Part shown: positions 9,573 to 19,240 of the stretch, piece after piece
Layout of the letters: each line of letters opens with the position of its first letter
Numbering within the stretch: position 1 is the first letter of the stretch
NCBI RefSeq assembly: GCF_042100115.1
Contig: NC_091275.1
Span: 434,001 to 498,000 of the forward strand
DNA length: 64,000 bases
Source of the DNA: Alternaria dauci
Taxonomy: Eukaryota; Ascomycota; Dothideomycetes; Pleosporales; Pleosporaceae
Direction of reading: 5' to 3'
The notes under the pieces: model-generated
Database searches by the model: none
What the model saw: the letters and a program-made list of their open reading frames with translations, nothing else
What the model was told of the DNA's origin: nothing
Translations under genes and position numbers: made by a program

Positions 9573-12262
9573 TCACACAAACCCCAATATCATCCCACCA
9601 ACAACCATCCAACACAGTACTCCCAACCCTCGCGCTTGAGAATCAGAAAGGATGGTAAATGCACTGCTCTTATATCCCTCAGTCCCGTTCCTGTCTCCAT
9701 CCCCAGAAGGCATAACACTACGCCAACAACCCAGCCCAACCGTCACCGGGACTAGACTCGTAATCCCATTGTCTGCCGTCGAGGTCGAAGTATGTATCTG
9801 TGGACACGACGGGTCCCAGGTTATGAGTGTGTTTTGCTGTGCGCCTAAGAGTTGGGTATACGGGGTTAGTATACATCTCATAGACAGAAAGATGGTGGAG
9901 AGGGGAGGGGAAGGGGGGAGGGGAGATACGTACCTGGGCCTGTAGGGGCGGGAGGAGGAGTGGGGAGAAGTGAGGGCGTGGCTTGGGGGAAGATGAAGGA
10001 TATGCTCGGTGCTAGGGATGGGATATGTGGTTTTGGTTTTGGCTTCGCGGAAGGGGACGGGGACGAGGTCTCGTGTGTGTTGGAGGGGGTGGGCTTGTGG
10101 TGCTTGGAGGAGCGGGTGGGTGTTTCTTTCTCGGGCTTCTCGGTATCGTCATCGTCGGCTGGAGTGTTGTCGTCGGCATCATGAGTCTGTGTGGGTTCCT
10201 TGTCTTTGGCGGGTTTCTTCTTTGTGGACGGAGGGTTGTCGTTGGCATCTGTAGATGTTTCTCCAGTTGGTGTGGCATCGTCTTCCTCATCTTTAAATGC
10301 AGATTCCTTGTTCCCATCGCCGTCTTCTTTTGCCGCCTTGTCGGGAACAGTGTCTTCGTCTCCAGTCGCCTCCTTGTCAGCCAATGTCTCTTCTTTGAGC
10401 CCAAATTGTTTTCCCTCTTCTATACTTCCATTCTCGTCATCATCGTCACCGTTGTGATGTTTAATCGCCAACTTTGTCGCAATAACCACCTCTTCCGTTC
10501 CACTTGCTTCCGCACCAACCCCCGTAGTCTCCGCAACAACCTCATCCACCTCCTCATCCACAAAAATATTAAAAAACTCATCCTTCTCTTGCCCAGCCTC
10601 TTCCACAACCCCACCTCTTCCCATCCTCGCACCAACAACGTCCGTGGCTCTCCCCTCATCGCCCCGCCGCCACCACGCAAAAGGCGATCTAACCCGCTTC
10701 CCCGCCGCGTTCCTCGTCGCCGTCACGACAACACCACTAGACCCTGAAACCCGTGGCGCAGAAACAGTACCAGTTCCCAACCAGCTATAATCAGACGTAT
10801 ACTGCATCGTCTCGCTCTCAGATGTAGTCGTACGTTTAGTGCTAGCAGACTTCTCAGTCACCGTCGATGTGCCCCGTCGTCCTAGTCGCGCAGCGCCGTT
10901 TACAGACGCGATAGTCGTGATGGAATCTTGGTTCGTATTATCTGCTGTTGGAACGGAGCCTTCAGCGGTTTTGAGGTATTGGCTGATGTAGGGGTACCAT
11001 GTGTTCATGCTGGAAATGGTGAAGATGTCTTCTTCGGTGCTGTCTTGTGTTGTGCTGGCGGTAAGGGCGAGTGGTGTAGCTTTGGGCGTTGGAGAGAGTT
11101 CCGGGTCGGCTATGGCATCTTGTGGGTTCTCGACTGAGAAGGTTTTAGATTTGGGTTTCGGGGTGTGGGAGGTGCTCACGTCTAAGTTGGAAGACTCGGT
11201 ATCTGTGGGAGAAATCACTGATGAAGTAATCTCTTGTGTGTCTTCTTCGGGTTCCCTTGTGGAGGACTTGTTCTTGGACTTGCTGGACACGTCAGTTGCT
11301 GAGACTGGGGTGATTGAATCAGTGTCTGAAGCCGTTGACCATGAAGATGTTCTCTTTTTGGATTTGGACGCCTCTGAGCTATCGCTAGTCTCATCAGTAT
11401 ACGAGCTCCGAGTCTTCGTCTTGGATATCTCAGAACCGGTCTCTAAAACTGATGCCTGGGATGTCGTGTGTCTGGACAAAGATGATGTGCTTTCCAATGT
11501 ATCCTCAGTAGTCGATACCTTTTTCGTCTTTTCTTTCGACGACACTGTCGCCGTTGAATCTCCAGCCACCTTACTGCTTTTCGCGTCATTTATATCCTCT
11601 GCCTTTCTAAACTCAAGGCAAAAGCTCGCAGCTGCTTCTCCATGAACCGGTATAACGACCGTTTTCGTAGCATCCAGAACATTCAGATACAGTTCACGTG
11701 CCTTTGGTGAACCGTCCAAGTCTTGCTTCATCTCGCTTTCGCAGAACGTAGCCGCTGTACTGTTGGACATGTACACTGAGATGTAGCCTTCAGGCGCGAG
11801 GCCAGCTCTGAGATTGTAAAGCTGGGTTTTTCGTTTCTTGAGTTCGTAGTCCGGGGTATCATTGCGCTTGGTGGTATTGTTCGAAGATGCGGATCCGACC
11901 GTCCTCGTATTGGATACGACAGAATTGTCGTTCATAGGCGATCGGGAACTCGTTGAATCTCCTCCGCTTGGCTTCCTCGGACTGAAGTATACCGCTGTTA
12001 TAGACGAGGCTACACGATAGTGCTCCGCTTCAGAAGCTTCCTTGGGAAACGACCTTGTGGATTCGTTGGAGATTGCGCCTCCGCTGCTACCCTCACTTCC
12101 GGGGTAGTTATCTTGCAGCCTTCTTACTTCCGTATGATAGATGGTCTTTGTTATGGTCGGCGTCATGCGACCTTTGCGCTCGATGGCGGCTGCCAGAGCT
12201 AGGTCAAAAGCAAGAGCACGTGTGCTTAGCGACAAGGTTAGTATACCCGTAAGTAGTTTCAT
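9573..12262 (-). CDS. Secreted Ser/Thr-rich, probably cell-surface protein
   Basis: Two exons, 12262-9934 and 9844-9573, are joined in phase over an 89-bp intron (GTACGT...TTAG) and encode 866 residues. The first 18 residues (MKLLTGILTLSLSTRALA) form a signal peptide. A region of about 70 residues with two cysteines follows (APEGYISVYMSNSTAATF), then several hundred residues rich in Ser, Thr, Lys and acidic residues, and a Pro-rich segment. The short last exon supplies a folded-looking piece (NTLITWDPSCPQIHT) and a hydrophobic C-terminus (GLGVLCWMVVGGMILGFV) preceded by small residues. This suggests a GPI anchor or membrane tail. The long low-complexity part fits an O-glycosylated wall stalk. 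No enzymatic domain is recognised. The model without the last exon would end 22 codons after the donor and lose the anchor. Confidence 0.65.
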
Positions 12263-12858
12263 ATCGATGCCGCGCTGCGGTGGTACAAAGAAAGAGCCGC
12301 AGATTATGGAAGAAAATGATTTGAGTACTCCTAGTGTTGTGACGATGTGTGCTCATCGATCAAAGGAATCCGAGTGACATGTAACTACCTGGAAGGGTAC
12401 AATCATGGAAAGGAACGACAGATATTGATCAACTCTAGAAGTTTAGCTGTGAATATGGGATGCGCTTTGCAGATTGTTGGCGATGATGCCATCGCTTCCC
12501 GTTCTCGCATGCGTTTGTCGCATCTTGCAGTCGGTAATTGTCGCGCTTCTTCACAGTACCCGTCACGCGGTCTGCGGTGGCTGCCGAGGTTATTCACATT
12601 TTGTTCTCAGGCTTCGACTTAAATACACGGGTTTGCATCGGTTTTCATGATGTAAGTCGAGTGCTTTGCAACAGGGAGAGATGACGGTAGAGTCGAGGTT
12701 GAATTGAAGCGCGGTCCGAAACTAGGAACGCTTATTCAGCTAGCTCACCGAGTCGGCCATACGTCATGCACTACATCCCCAGCTTCCTCTCCACACACCC
12801 ATCAATCCAGCACCTCCATAGCCCCAACCACCAGCCGCCAAACCAGTTCTCCCGCACG
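12263..12858. other. Intergenic
   Basis: This is the upstream region of the Ser/Thr-rich gene and the 3' flank of the cysteine-rich secreted protein gene. No supported gene. A 72-codon minus-strand frame (12989-12771) with a hydrophobic stretch overlaps the end of the next gene and could only matter as an alternative last exon of it. Confidence 0.4.
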
Positions 12859-13244
12859 CTAAGTCGGAACGCAATGAGCGCCACTGCTTCTCCCACCAGG
12901 AACCACCCTCCTCCTACAGCAAGCACCGAGTATGCGTTCAACTTCATTCCTTGACTCTGCTTTCGAATGAAACACGCAGTTTCCGCCATTCAACTGGCCG
13001 ACAGCGAATGAGCCATCGGAGAGAGCTACGGCGCCGCAGCACTCGTTCATGGCTGCGATACCAGTTGAGCCTGTGCTCACGCATTCGCAGCTGAAGTTGG
13101 CCTACGTGTCGCGTTAGCTTTCTATGGTGGAAAAGGCGCAAGGGAGAAGAGAGAGGGAAGTTGGTTAGAGAAGAGATGTGAATGTAGACGTACCTGCGCG
13201 AGGATCGCCAGGAGGCTGTAGGTAAGAACTGAGAGGAGCTTCAT
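12859..13244 (-). CDS. Small cysteine-rich secreted protein, 97 residues
   Basis: Exon 1 (13244-13194) encodes MKLLSVLTYSLLAILAQ, a complete signal peptide. After a 92-bp intron (GTACGT...GTAG), exon 2 (13101-12859) begins ANFSCECVSTG. The mature part has eight cysteines in the order C-x-C, CC, C, CC, C, a pattern shared by many small secreted proteins of ascomycetes (F-x-C-x-C ... CCG ... G-x-x-C ... CC). It contains NECCGAVALSDGSFAVGQL. Such proteins are candidate effectors or surface proteins held by disulphide bonds, but no function can be assigned. The last 30 residues are Arg-rich and could change if a further intron exists. The overlapping minus-strand frame 12989-12771 is the alternative. 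Confidence 0.6.
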
Positions 13245-14575
13245 TGTCACGATGGATAGGCGTACTGAGGTTGGGTTTGGCTGAAGAGTTGGAAGGCGAG
13301 GTCGAGTGCTCACCGGTTACATAGTATACGGACTGCACTTCTTTGCCAGTCTCTATGAAAACCGCGATCGCTCGTCCTTCCTTTTCGCTTTCTGGCTCGG
13401 CCTTGGTTTTCCTGGTACACTGATAGTAAGGACAGTATGTACACGGCAGGTCCTGTGATTACCTTGGCCTGCTTATGTTTAGTAAACACTGTCAGCTTGG
13501 GAATCCTATCTTCTCCTTTCTCGTTGGTAGTCGCTCCTTTTCCCTATTACTGCTTACTTTGCCTTTGCAGATCTGGTGAGTACAGAGGTGTTAGTTGTGT
13601 CTAGACAGGAGCTTGTTCAGAAGTGCTGATGAATATAAAAGGCCTTGGACATTTTGTTAATCCTGCTTTCATGAGTGTAGACTTCCGCATGAACGCTGTA
13701 GTCTTCATAAAAACTGGTCGCACATGTATAGCAGTTGCGACCCACTCGTCCTCTGTGCCTACTCATAACCGTAGTCGCTGGCCATCGATCTGTACATGGT
13801 TTGACAACCAGTCTGTGCTGGCGAGATACAGCCGATTGACTTGAAGAGACCCGCATGATGTTCTTCGGTCGTACTGGGCTTGATAAAATGGTCATTGATC
13901 GCTTCGACGACCGTGTACCTGGCGCTCTTCCAATCAAGCTGGCGACGATCTGCGGTGTGCTGTACTATTATATCGGCTCTAGAGGCCACACCAACCTATC
14001 GCCCATAGCTTAAGTTAGGACTGCTTATCCGCCCAGTCTCTTTACGGTCAATTCAGCCTTCTCGTGCTCTCCACGTTCTCGGCGGTACACCTTCTCCGAG
14101 CCTTCTAGACGGCATCAAGTGGACCTTCGAGCCGCATCGGGTCTGAGATATGACTGGGGTACAGACGGCGCGGGGCTGCGCATATCAATGTCGCGTCGTG
14201 CTCCTATATGGCCGTCGAGGCATGGGACAAAAAGACGCCAGGCCGTGTTGTCGGCAAATTGCAAAAGCCACTGCTTAGTCAGCTAGCTCGGTGTGTTTCG
14301 CAGCGGAACCCAACCGTGCCGAGGTGGGCAGCCATCTGCTCTCGAGCGCTTACAAGACAGCAGCGCCCGCAACCACACCCGCTATGCGCAGCGATACGGG
14401 ATGGGATATCTTGCGCATCTGCGCGACAGGTCGCCTGTTCGAATAGCTTGTTGCATTCTACTAGTGCCGCGCGTGTGACGACTTCACAAACGCCATGGTT
14501 CACCCCTCATCTCTTTCCGATGCAAGTGCCGAGACTGCTACCTGCTGCGATACACGGTAATATACGATAATCGAC
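13245..14575. other. Intergenic, 1.3 kb
   Basis: Open frames on both strands here (for example 13937-13617 minus and 14208-14570 plus) have no recognisable motifs or convincing codon bias. They overlap one another. I see no gene, tRNA or repeat. Confidence 0.45.
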
Positions 14576-15808
14576 ATGGTTATGTTTCCACATGTCTTAT
14601 CTTCACACCGTCGTCTCCTTTCCTTCATATCACAATCATCCTTCATCTCTACACGCACAATGGCCTCCCAACCCATCAAGCTCGGCGTCCTCGACGACTA
14701 CCACAACCTAGCATCCTCCCACTTCTCCCACCTCGACCCCTCCAAAGTCTCCATAACCATCTTCAACGACACCCTCCCCTCCTATTCCCACCCGCGAACC
14801 ACCGACACCGACCGCAACGCCCTCGTCATCCGCCTCAAGCCCTTCTCCGCCCTTTCAACCATCCGCGAACGCACTCCCTTCCCCACCGACCTACTCCGCC
14901 AACTACCGAACCTCAGAGTCATATTCGCTACGGGCGGCAAGTTCGAAAGCTGGGATCTAGGTACCATGAAGGATATGGGTATCGTGGTGTGCGCCGCGCC
15001 CGGCAAGGGCAGAACGGATGGAAGAGGCAGCGGCACATCTCCACGCTCGTTGCCGATCAAGCAGGGCGGCGGACAACCGACAACACAGCATGTGTGGGCG
15101 CTGGTACTGGGTCTTGCGCGGAATATTGCTGCGGATGACGCCGTGGTCAAGGGGAAGGGTGGGCCAGCGGGGTGGCAAACTGAACTCGCAATTGGCTTGC
15201 AGGGGAAGACGTTGGGGTTGGTGGGCCTGGGGAGGATCGGTGCGCATGTTGCGAGAGTGGGGGTGCTTGCTTTTGGCATGAAGGTTGTGTGTTGGAGCGC
15301 GAACTTGACGCAGGAGAAGGCTGATGGGCTGGCGCAGGAATGCGGGTTACCGGTTACGGGTGGGGGTATGGCGGGTGAGAATGAGAAGACGTTTAGGGTT
15401 GTGGGGAAAGAGGAGGTGTTTAGGCAGGCGGACGTGGTTAGTGTACACTACGTTCTCAGCGAGCGCTCAAGGGGTATTGTTGGCGCACAGGAGCTAGAAT
15501 GGATGAAACCAACGGGACTCTTGATCAATACGTCTCGCGGTCCGCTTGTGGATGAGGCTGCATTGCTGGACACGCTGCGACACGGACGTATACGTGGCGC
15601 CGCTCTCGATGTGTTCGATATCGAGCCTCTTCCTGCAGATAGCCCATGGCGTAACGAGGACTGGGATGCTAAGGGCAAGAGCAGGGTGTTACTGACGCCG
15701 CACATGGGGTACGTTGAAGAAGGTACACTAGCGATGTGGTATGAAGAGACGGCAGAGAACCTGGAGAGGTTGATTGAGGGCAAAGATCTGTTGCATCGAA
15801 TCCTGTAA
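14576..15808 (+). CDS. D-isomer-specific 2-hydroxyacid dehydrogenase
   Basis: A single exon of 410 residues. The NAD-binding domain carries GLVGLGRIGAHVARVG (GxGxxG at about residues 217-222). The catalytic Arg is at about 321 in INTSRGPLVDE, the Glu at about 350 in DVFDIEPLP and the His at about 376 in TPHMG. Together these give the Arg-Glu-His set of the family, which interconverts 2-hydroxy and 2-oxo acids. The upstream ATG at 14576 adds a Ser/Arg-rich 28-residue leader without acidic residues, which could be a mitochondrial targeting sequence. The ATG at 14660 (MASQPIKLG) aligns better with cytosolic homologues. A Gly-rich insertion near residues 143-165 precedes the usual TxEHxWAL motif, here TTQHVWAL. 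Substrate cannot be inferred. Confidence 0.92.
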   Translation: MVMFPHVLSSHRRLLSFISQSSFISTRTMASQPIKLGVLDDYHNLASSHFSHLDPSKVSITIFNDTLPSYSHPRTTDTDRNALVIRLKPFSALSTIRERTPFPTDLLRQLPNLRVIFATGGKFESWDLGTMKDMGIVVCAAPGKGRTDGRGSGTSPRSLPIKQGGGQPTTQHVWALVLGLARNIAADDAVVKGKGGPAGWQTELAIGLQGKTLGLVGLGRIGAHVARVGVLAFGMKVVCWSANLTQEKADGLAQECGLPVTGGGMAGENEKTFRVVGKEEVFRQADVVSVHYVLSERSRGIVGAQELEWMKPTGLLINTSRGPLVDEAALLDTLRHGRIRGAALDVFDIEPLPADSPWRNEDWDAKGKSRVLLTPHMGYVEEGTLAMWYEETAENLERLIEGKDLLHRIL

Positions 15809-15855
15809 TGCTTGTGCTACAAGGCTAATATTTAGCCCGTATCCACTCCCCATTC

Positions 15856-17437
15856 TCACTCCTCCTCGTAATCGTCGTCATCCTCTCCATCATCATCGCC
15901 ATCGCCCTCGCCTTCATTCTCCTCCATTCCCTCCGTCGGGACTTCCAGCTGCAGCCCTAGCAGCCTTGCTTCGATAAAATAACAGTCTATAGATAGGAAA
16001 ATGCTTGTATGTTTTGAATAAGAGTCGGCAGGTTGCCCAATATGTATCCCTAGAGGGATTAAAGCCGAATTTTCCGTCGTGTACACGAGGGCTCCCGAAT
16101 CGCTAGATACCGCGAACGGGAATGTGTCGTCGAACCAATCGACTATTCCAACCCATCGATTCATCTCAGGCTGCGTAAGCTTATGGTATTCTTCGTAGAG
16201 GTACTGAGCGTCTTCATCGTCAGGATCTGCCATGCGAAGCGGCGCCCTTTCGGCGCGTAGCTTTTTCTTACACCCTGGAAAATTCCATTCCAGATGTGCC
16301 AATTTTCCCATGGTTAGGCCACTACTGGCCCCGTCTTTGTGTACGTAGACGATGCCCTCGCGGCCAAGCGATTCTGTTATAGTTTTATATTTTGTTGCTT
16401 CGGGCCGAAAAAGTAACTGCATTGCAGCATCGTCTTCCTGAAACTCTCCGCAGTAATCCAACGATAGTCAAGTTATGACATCAGTGAACTTCTCTTTCTC
16501 GCTTTCTGGGAACTTTATAATTCCTACTTCCCTTGACATTGCATCTTTTCCATTGACAGTTCTTAGGGGAACTATGTCACCTTCAATGCTTTGGCCAGTC
16601 ACGCGATGCGTGACAACAGACGTCCTGCCGGGGACTAGGACATGACCGGCAGTTATTGCGTACCAATCGTCGCCATCGCAGGTCTGGTCGACGAGAAAGG
16701 CACCCAGAGTGCCATAGCTCGACTGTGACCCTTCTTTTTCTGTGATTGAATCACCGAGACGAATCTTGTCCGTGATTGGTATAGTATGTGGAATATACGT
16801 AAAGTCTTTCGCTGTTTCGATATTGAGGTATGGTATATTTAACCATTCCGGTAAGAGAGGAATAGTATCTCCTATCTGAGGAGATATGTGAAGCAGTGTA
16901 CGTCCCGGTCTGGTGGGCATAGAGATCCGTGAGAAACTACACCGAGCATGTTAACAACCAGGTATAACACCAAAGCGATATCTTCCAGAGCATACCCAAA
17001 GTAAAGTAAAGGAATGTTTGTAGCAGGCGATAGAAAAGTACGTGTGACGCCTGATTCATTGACTTCCTAGCTGGATACGTGTCAGCGCGAGTTTCCCGAC
17101 GGACAGCAGATATGGATGCGAGATATATTACCTTGCCAGTCCAGCATCGCGCGACAGGCTGTGTGTGACCGTTGTATCTGCCAGGAGGGTACCTGGCAGG
17201 CCCGAGGGAAGGGGAGCTCCAGGTGTCGCTGCCTGAGAGAGCTTTTGGATCTCCCCATGTGAAGACCCAGAAGAATCTGTATCTTCGCTCAGTGGGGAAA
17301 GAAGCGTGTTCTTTCCTGTAATACAGACGGCAACGAATTTCCTGGAACTTTCTGTTAGTGATCTCATGTCAACCATGGTATGGGGATGGCCCACGTCCAA
17401 GAGCTACTCACAACGTCCGGATATCTGTATGCTCCAT
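15856..17437 (-). CDS. Trypsin-like peptidase-fold protein with an in-frame UGA
   Basis: Exons 17437-17412, 17341-17132 and 16936-15856 join in phase and give 438 codons with one internal TGA at 16470-16468. Before the stop are STAGH-type motifs (YGTLGAFLVD, then WYAITAGHVL with the candidate catalytic His) and EVGIIKF, where the catalytic Asp would be expected but Glu is seen. After the stop come VYVHKDGASSGLTMGKL, like the K-x-G-x-TG-x-T-x-G motif of this fold, and SSDSGALVY with the candidate nucleophile Ser, followed by GIHIG and an acidic tail. The two halves therefore form one domain, and termination at TGA would remove the Ser. The stop is followed by CTA, giving UGA-CUA, a known readthrough context. 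Alternatives are a recent nonsense mutation (CGA to TGA) or a 42-nt intron ending GTTTCAG with a poor donor. The mature protein lacks a signal peptide. Confidence 0.6.
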
Positions 17438-17690
17438 ACGCAAGAGAGGCTCTCAAATGAGGAGCACTGGGAACAAGAGAAGTAATGGTTGTGACATTGA
17501 TTGATGATGTTGTGTTGCGGGATTGTTTATGAAGGTTGCGGGAAAGCCAGGATTCCAAGTGAGGGACCCGCGTTACTGGATGGGAGAAAGCACGCCTAAT
17601 GTCATGGTAAGGACGCACTTACGCCTTCTATTTCAGACCCTTACTAGGTAATAACTACGTAGACCATCTTCACAAAGGCTCCTTGCTTTT

Positions 17691-18770
17691 TCAAGACTCG
17701 GATGTGTCTGAAAGACCAGCGCATTCGCTGCCGTCGAGAATACTGCCATTGCTCTCCTTGCTCCTACTATTCGGTGGAGTCTTTGCAACTGGCAGGTTCG
17801 CATAGTCGACCATAACATCGGCGAGTTTATGGCAGAAGCTCCGCCACGCGGCATAACAACGTTCCTGATCACGTTAGTCTGGTAAACACAGTATGCAGTA
17901 CTGACATCCCTCGAATGTCATAGTACTGGATATACGACTACGCGGGAGACTCACCTCTCTAGTCTTGTGAGAACCCCCTTCCTCGACGTCTACCATTGTA
18001 GCAGGATCGGAGTAACGCCACTTGAATGTCTGCTCGCACGCGAAGACGTACTTGGCGCGCATCATCCCCCTCGTAGCCTTTAGCCTCGCCCTCGTTTCCG
18101 CATCACCCAGTTCAAGATCAAAGATCTGGTCCCAGGCGACCATCTTACCAATAGATCCCCACATCTTAGTCGCCATAACCTCCGGTGCCTCGTCAAAGTC
18201 CCTTTCCCAGAGCACCTTCAGCTCGGCAGGTGTAAAATCTCCAAACTTCTTGTCCTTGTTTTCAGCCTTGGCCTCCCACTCGCCAATTATTATAGCCACC
18301 CTGGGATAGAAGAAATCCTTCATGATCTCGCCTTGCCACTTGGTCTGGTTCGCCCGCAACTTCTTGACTTCCAGAAGGTAATCAGCGGACTTCGGATTGC
18401 TATAGCCGGAGCCTTTGAGCAGAGCGTGGATATAATCGTTGGTGAGCTAGTTTTTCATGATGTAGACAATTCTGGCTGTTGCCAGTAGACCTGAAGTCAC
18501 CATCACCTTCGAATCATCAGCCGGGGCGAGACCGAGCATTGGCTTCATCCAACCAGCTTCATTGGCCCAGAGGATGGGGCTTGGGTATAGCGTGCTCTTT
18601 GGCGCACGATTCATTTTCGATTTGTCGCTGCTAATGCGGTCGCGGTTTCGCGCAATGGTCTTGATGACGCGGCCGCTCTTGACTTTGTCTGGAGTTTCAG
18701 TTCCAGGCCCGGCGTGTAAGTGACGAGCTCGTACGGTTTTGGCGATTTTGAGGACATCGTGTGCGTCCAT
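17691..18770 (-). pseudogene. Hypothetical fungal protein interrupted by an in-frame TAG
   Basis: The ATG at 18770 opens MDAHDVLKIAKTVRARHLH. The same frame continues to a GTGAGT donor after 17955 and is interrupted only by TAG at 18449-18447 (codon 108). A 90-bp intron with a CTAAC branch site (ACTAACGTGATCAG) leads in phase to a last exon, 17864-17691. It is clearly coding in this frame (RCYAAWRSFCHKLADVMVDY) and ends in a normal stop. Without the TAG the product would be about 329 residues, soluble, rich in charged residues and Trp (WERDFDEAPEVMATKMWG). No domain is recognised. The stop fits CAG to TAG. Either the gene is a pseudogene in this strain, or only a 107-residue N-terminal fragment is made. 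Confidence 0.55.
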
Positions 18771-19240
18771 GTTAATGTGATGGGTGAGGCAGTGAGATTG
18801 ATTCGGGGTAACGCGCGTAGTTAGGGAGTAGAAGAAGGTTTGGGTCAAGTAGTGTTATGTTGTGGCACCACTAGCGGCATCTTGTGTGGGCGCCCAAGGT
18901 GAGGGAGACTTGCAGTGACGCGCTTTTCCACCTTCACTTTGGAGTACGGGCATGGCCCAACACCACAAATGCTTTCTTGAGACATTTAAAGTCCTCTGAA
19001 ACTCTTTGTCAGCCACACTTCAAACCTTTGCAAGTGACTCTTCTACTTTAGAGATTAGGCAACAATCATGCGTGCAGATCATACATGGCAACAGCAACCT
19101 AGTAAAAAATGCGTATGTATCTGCCTGCAGATTATTCATAAAATACTATAGTGTACATCCAATGCGCTCCAATCAACATGTGACCGTGATATTCGTGTCC
19201 TTTGACGACCAGTTCCCAACAACTGACTCCATTCCACACC
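18771..19240. other. Intergenic
   Basis: Upstream region of the interrupted hypothetical gene and 3' flank of the T5orf172 gene. A plus-strand frame (19006-19308) has no recognisable features. No gene is supported. Confidence 0.45.

Noticed and set aside
10025..11645. Plus-strand frames of 240 and 214 codons opposite the Ser/Thr-rich gene
   Set aside because: Low-complexity antisense shadows. The minus-strand frame has a signal peptide and phased intron, these have neither.
18447..18469. Short GT...AG (GTCTACATCATGAAAAACTAG) removing the TAG in the hypothetical gene
   Set aside because: Only 21 bp and without a branch site, so not a credible intron.
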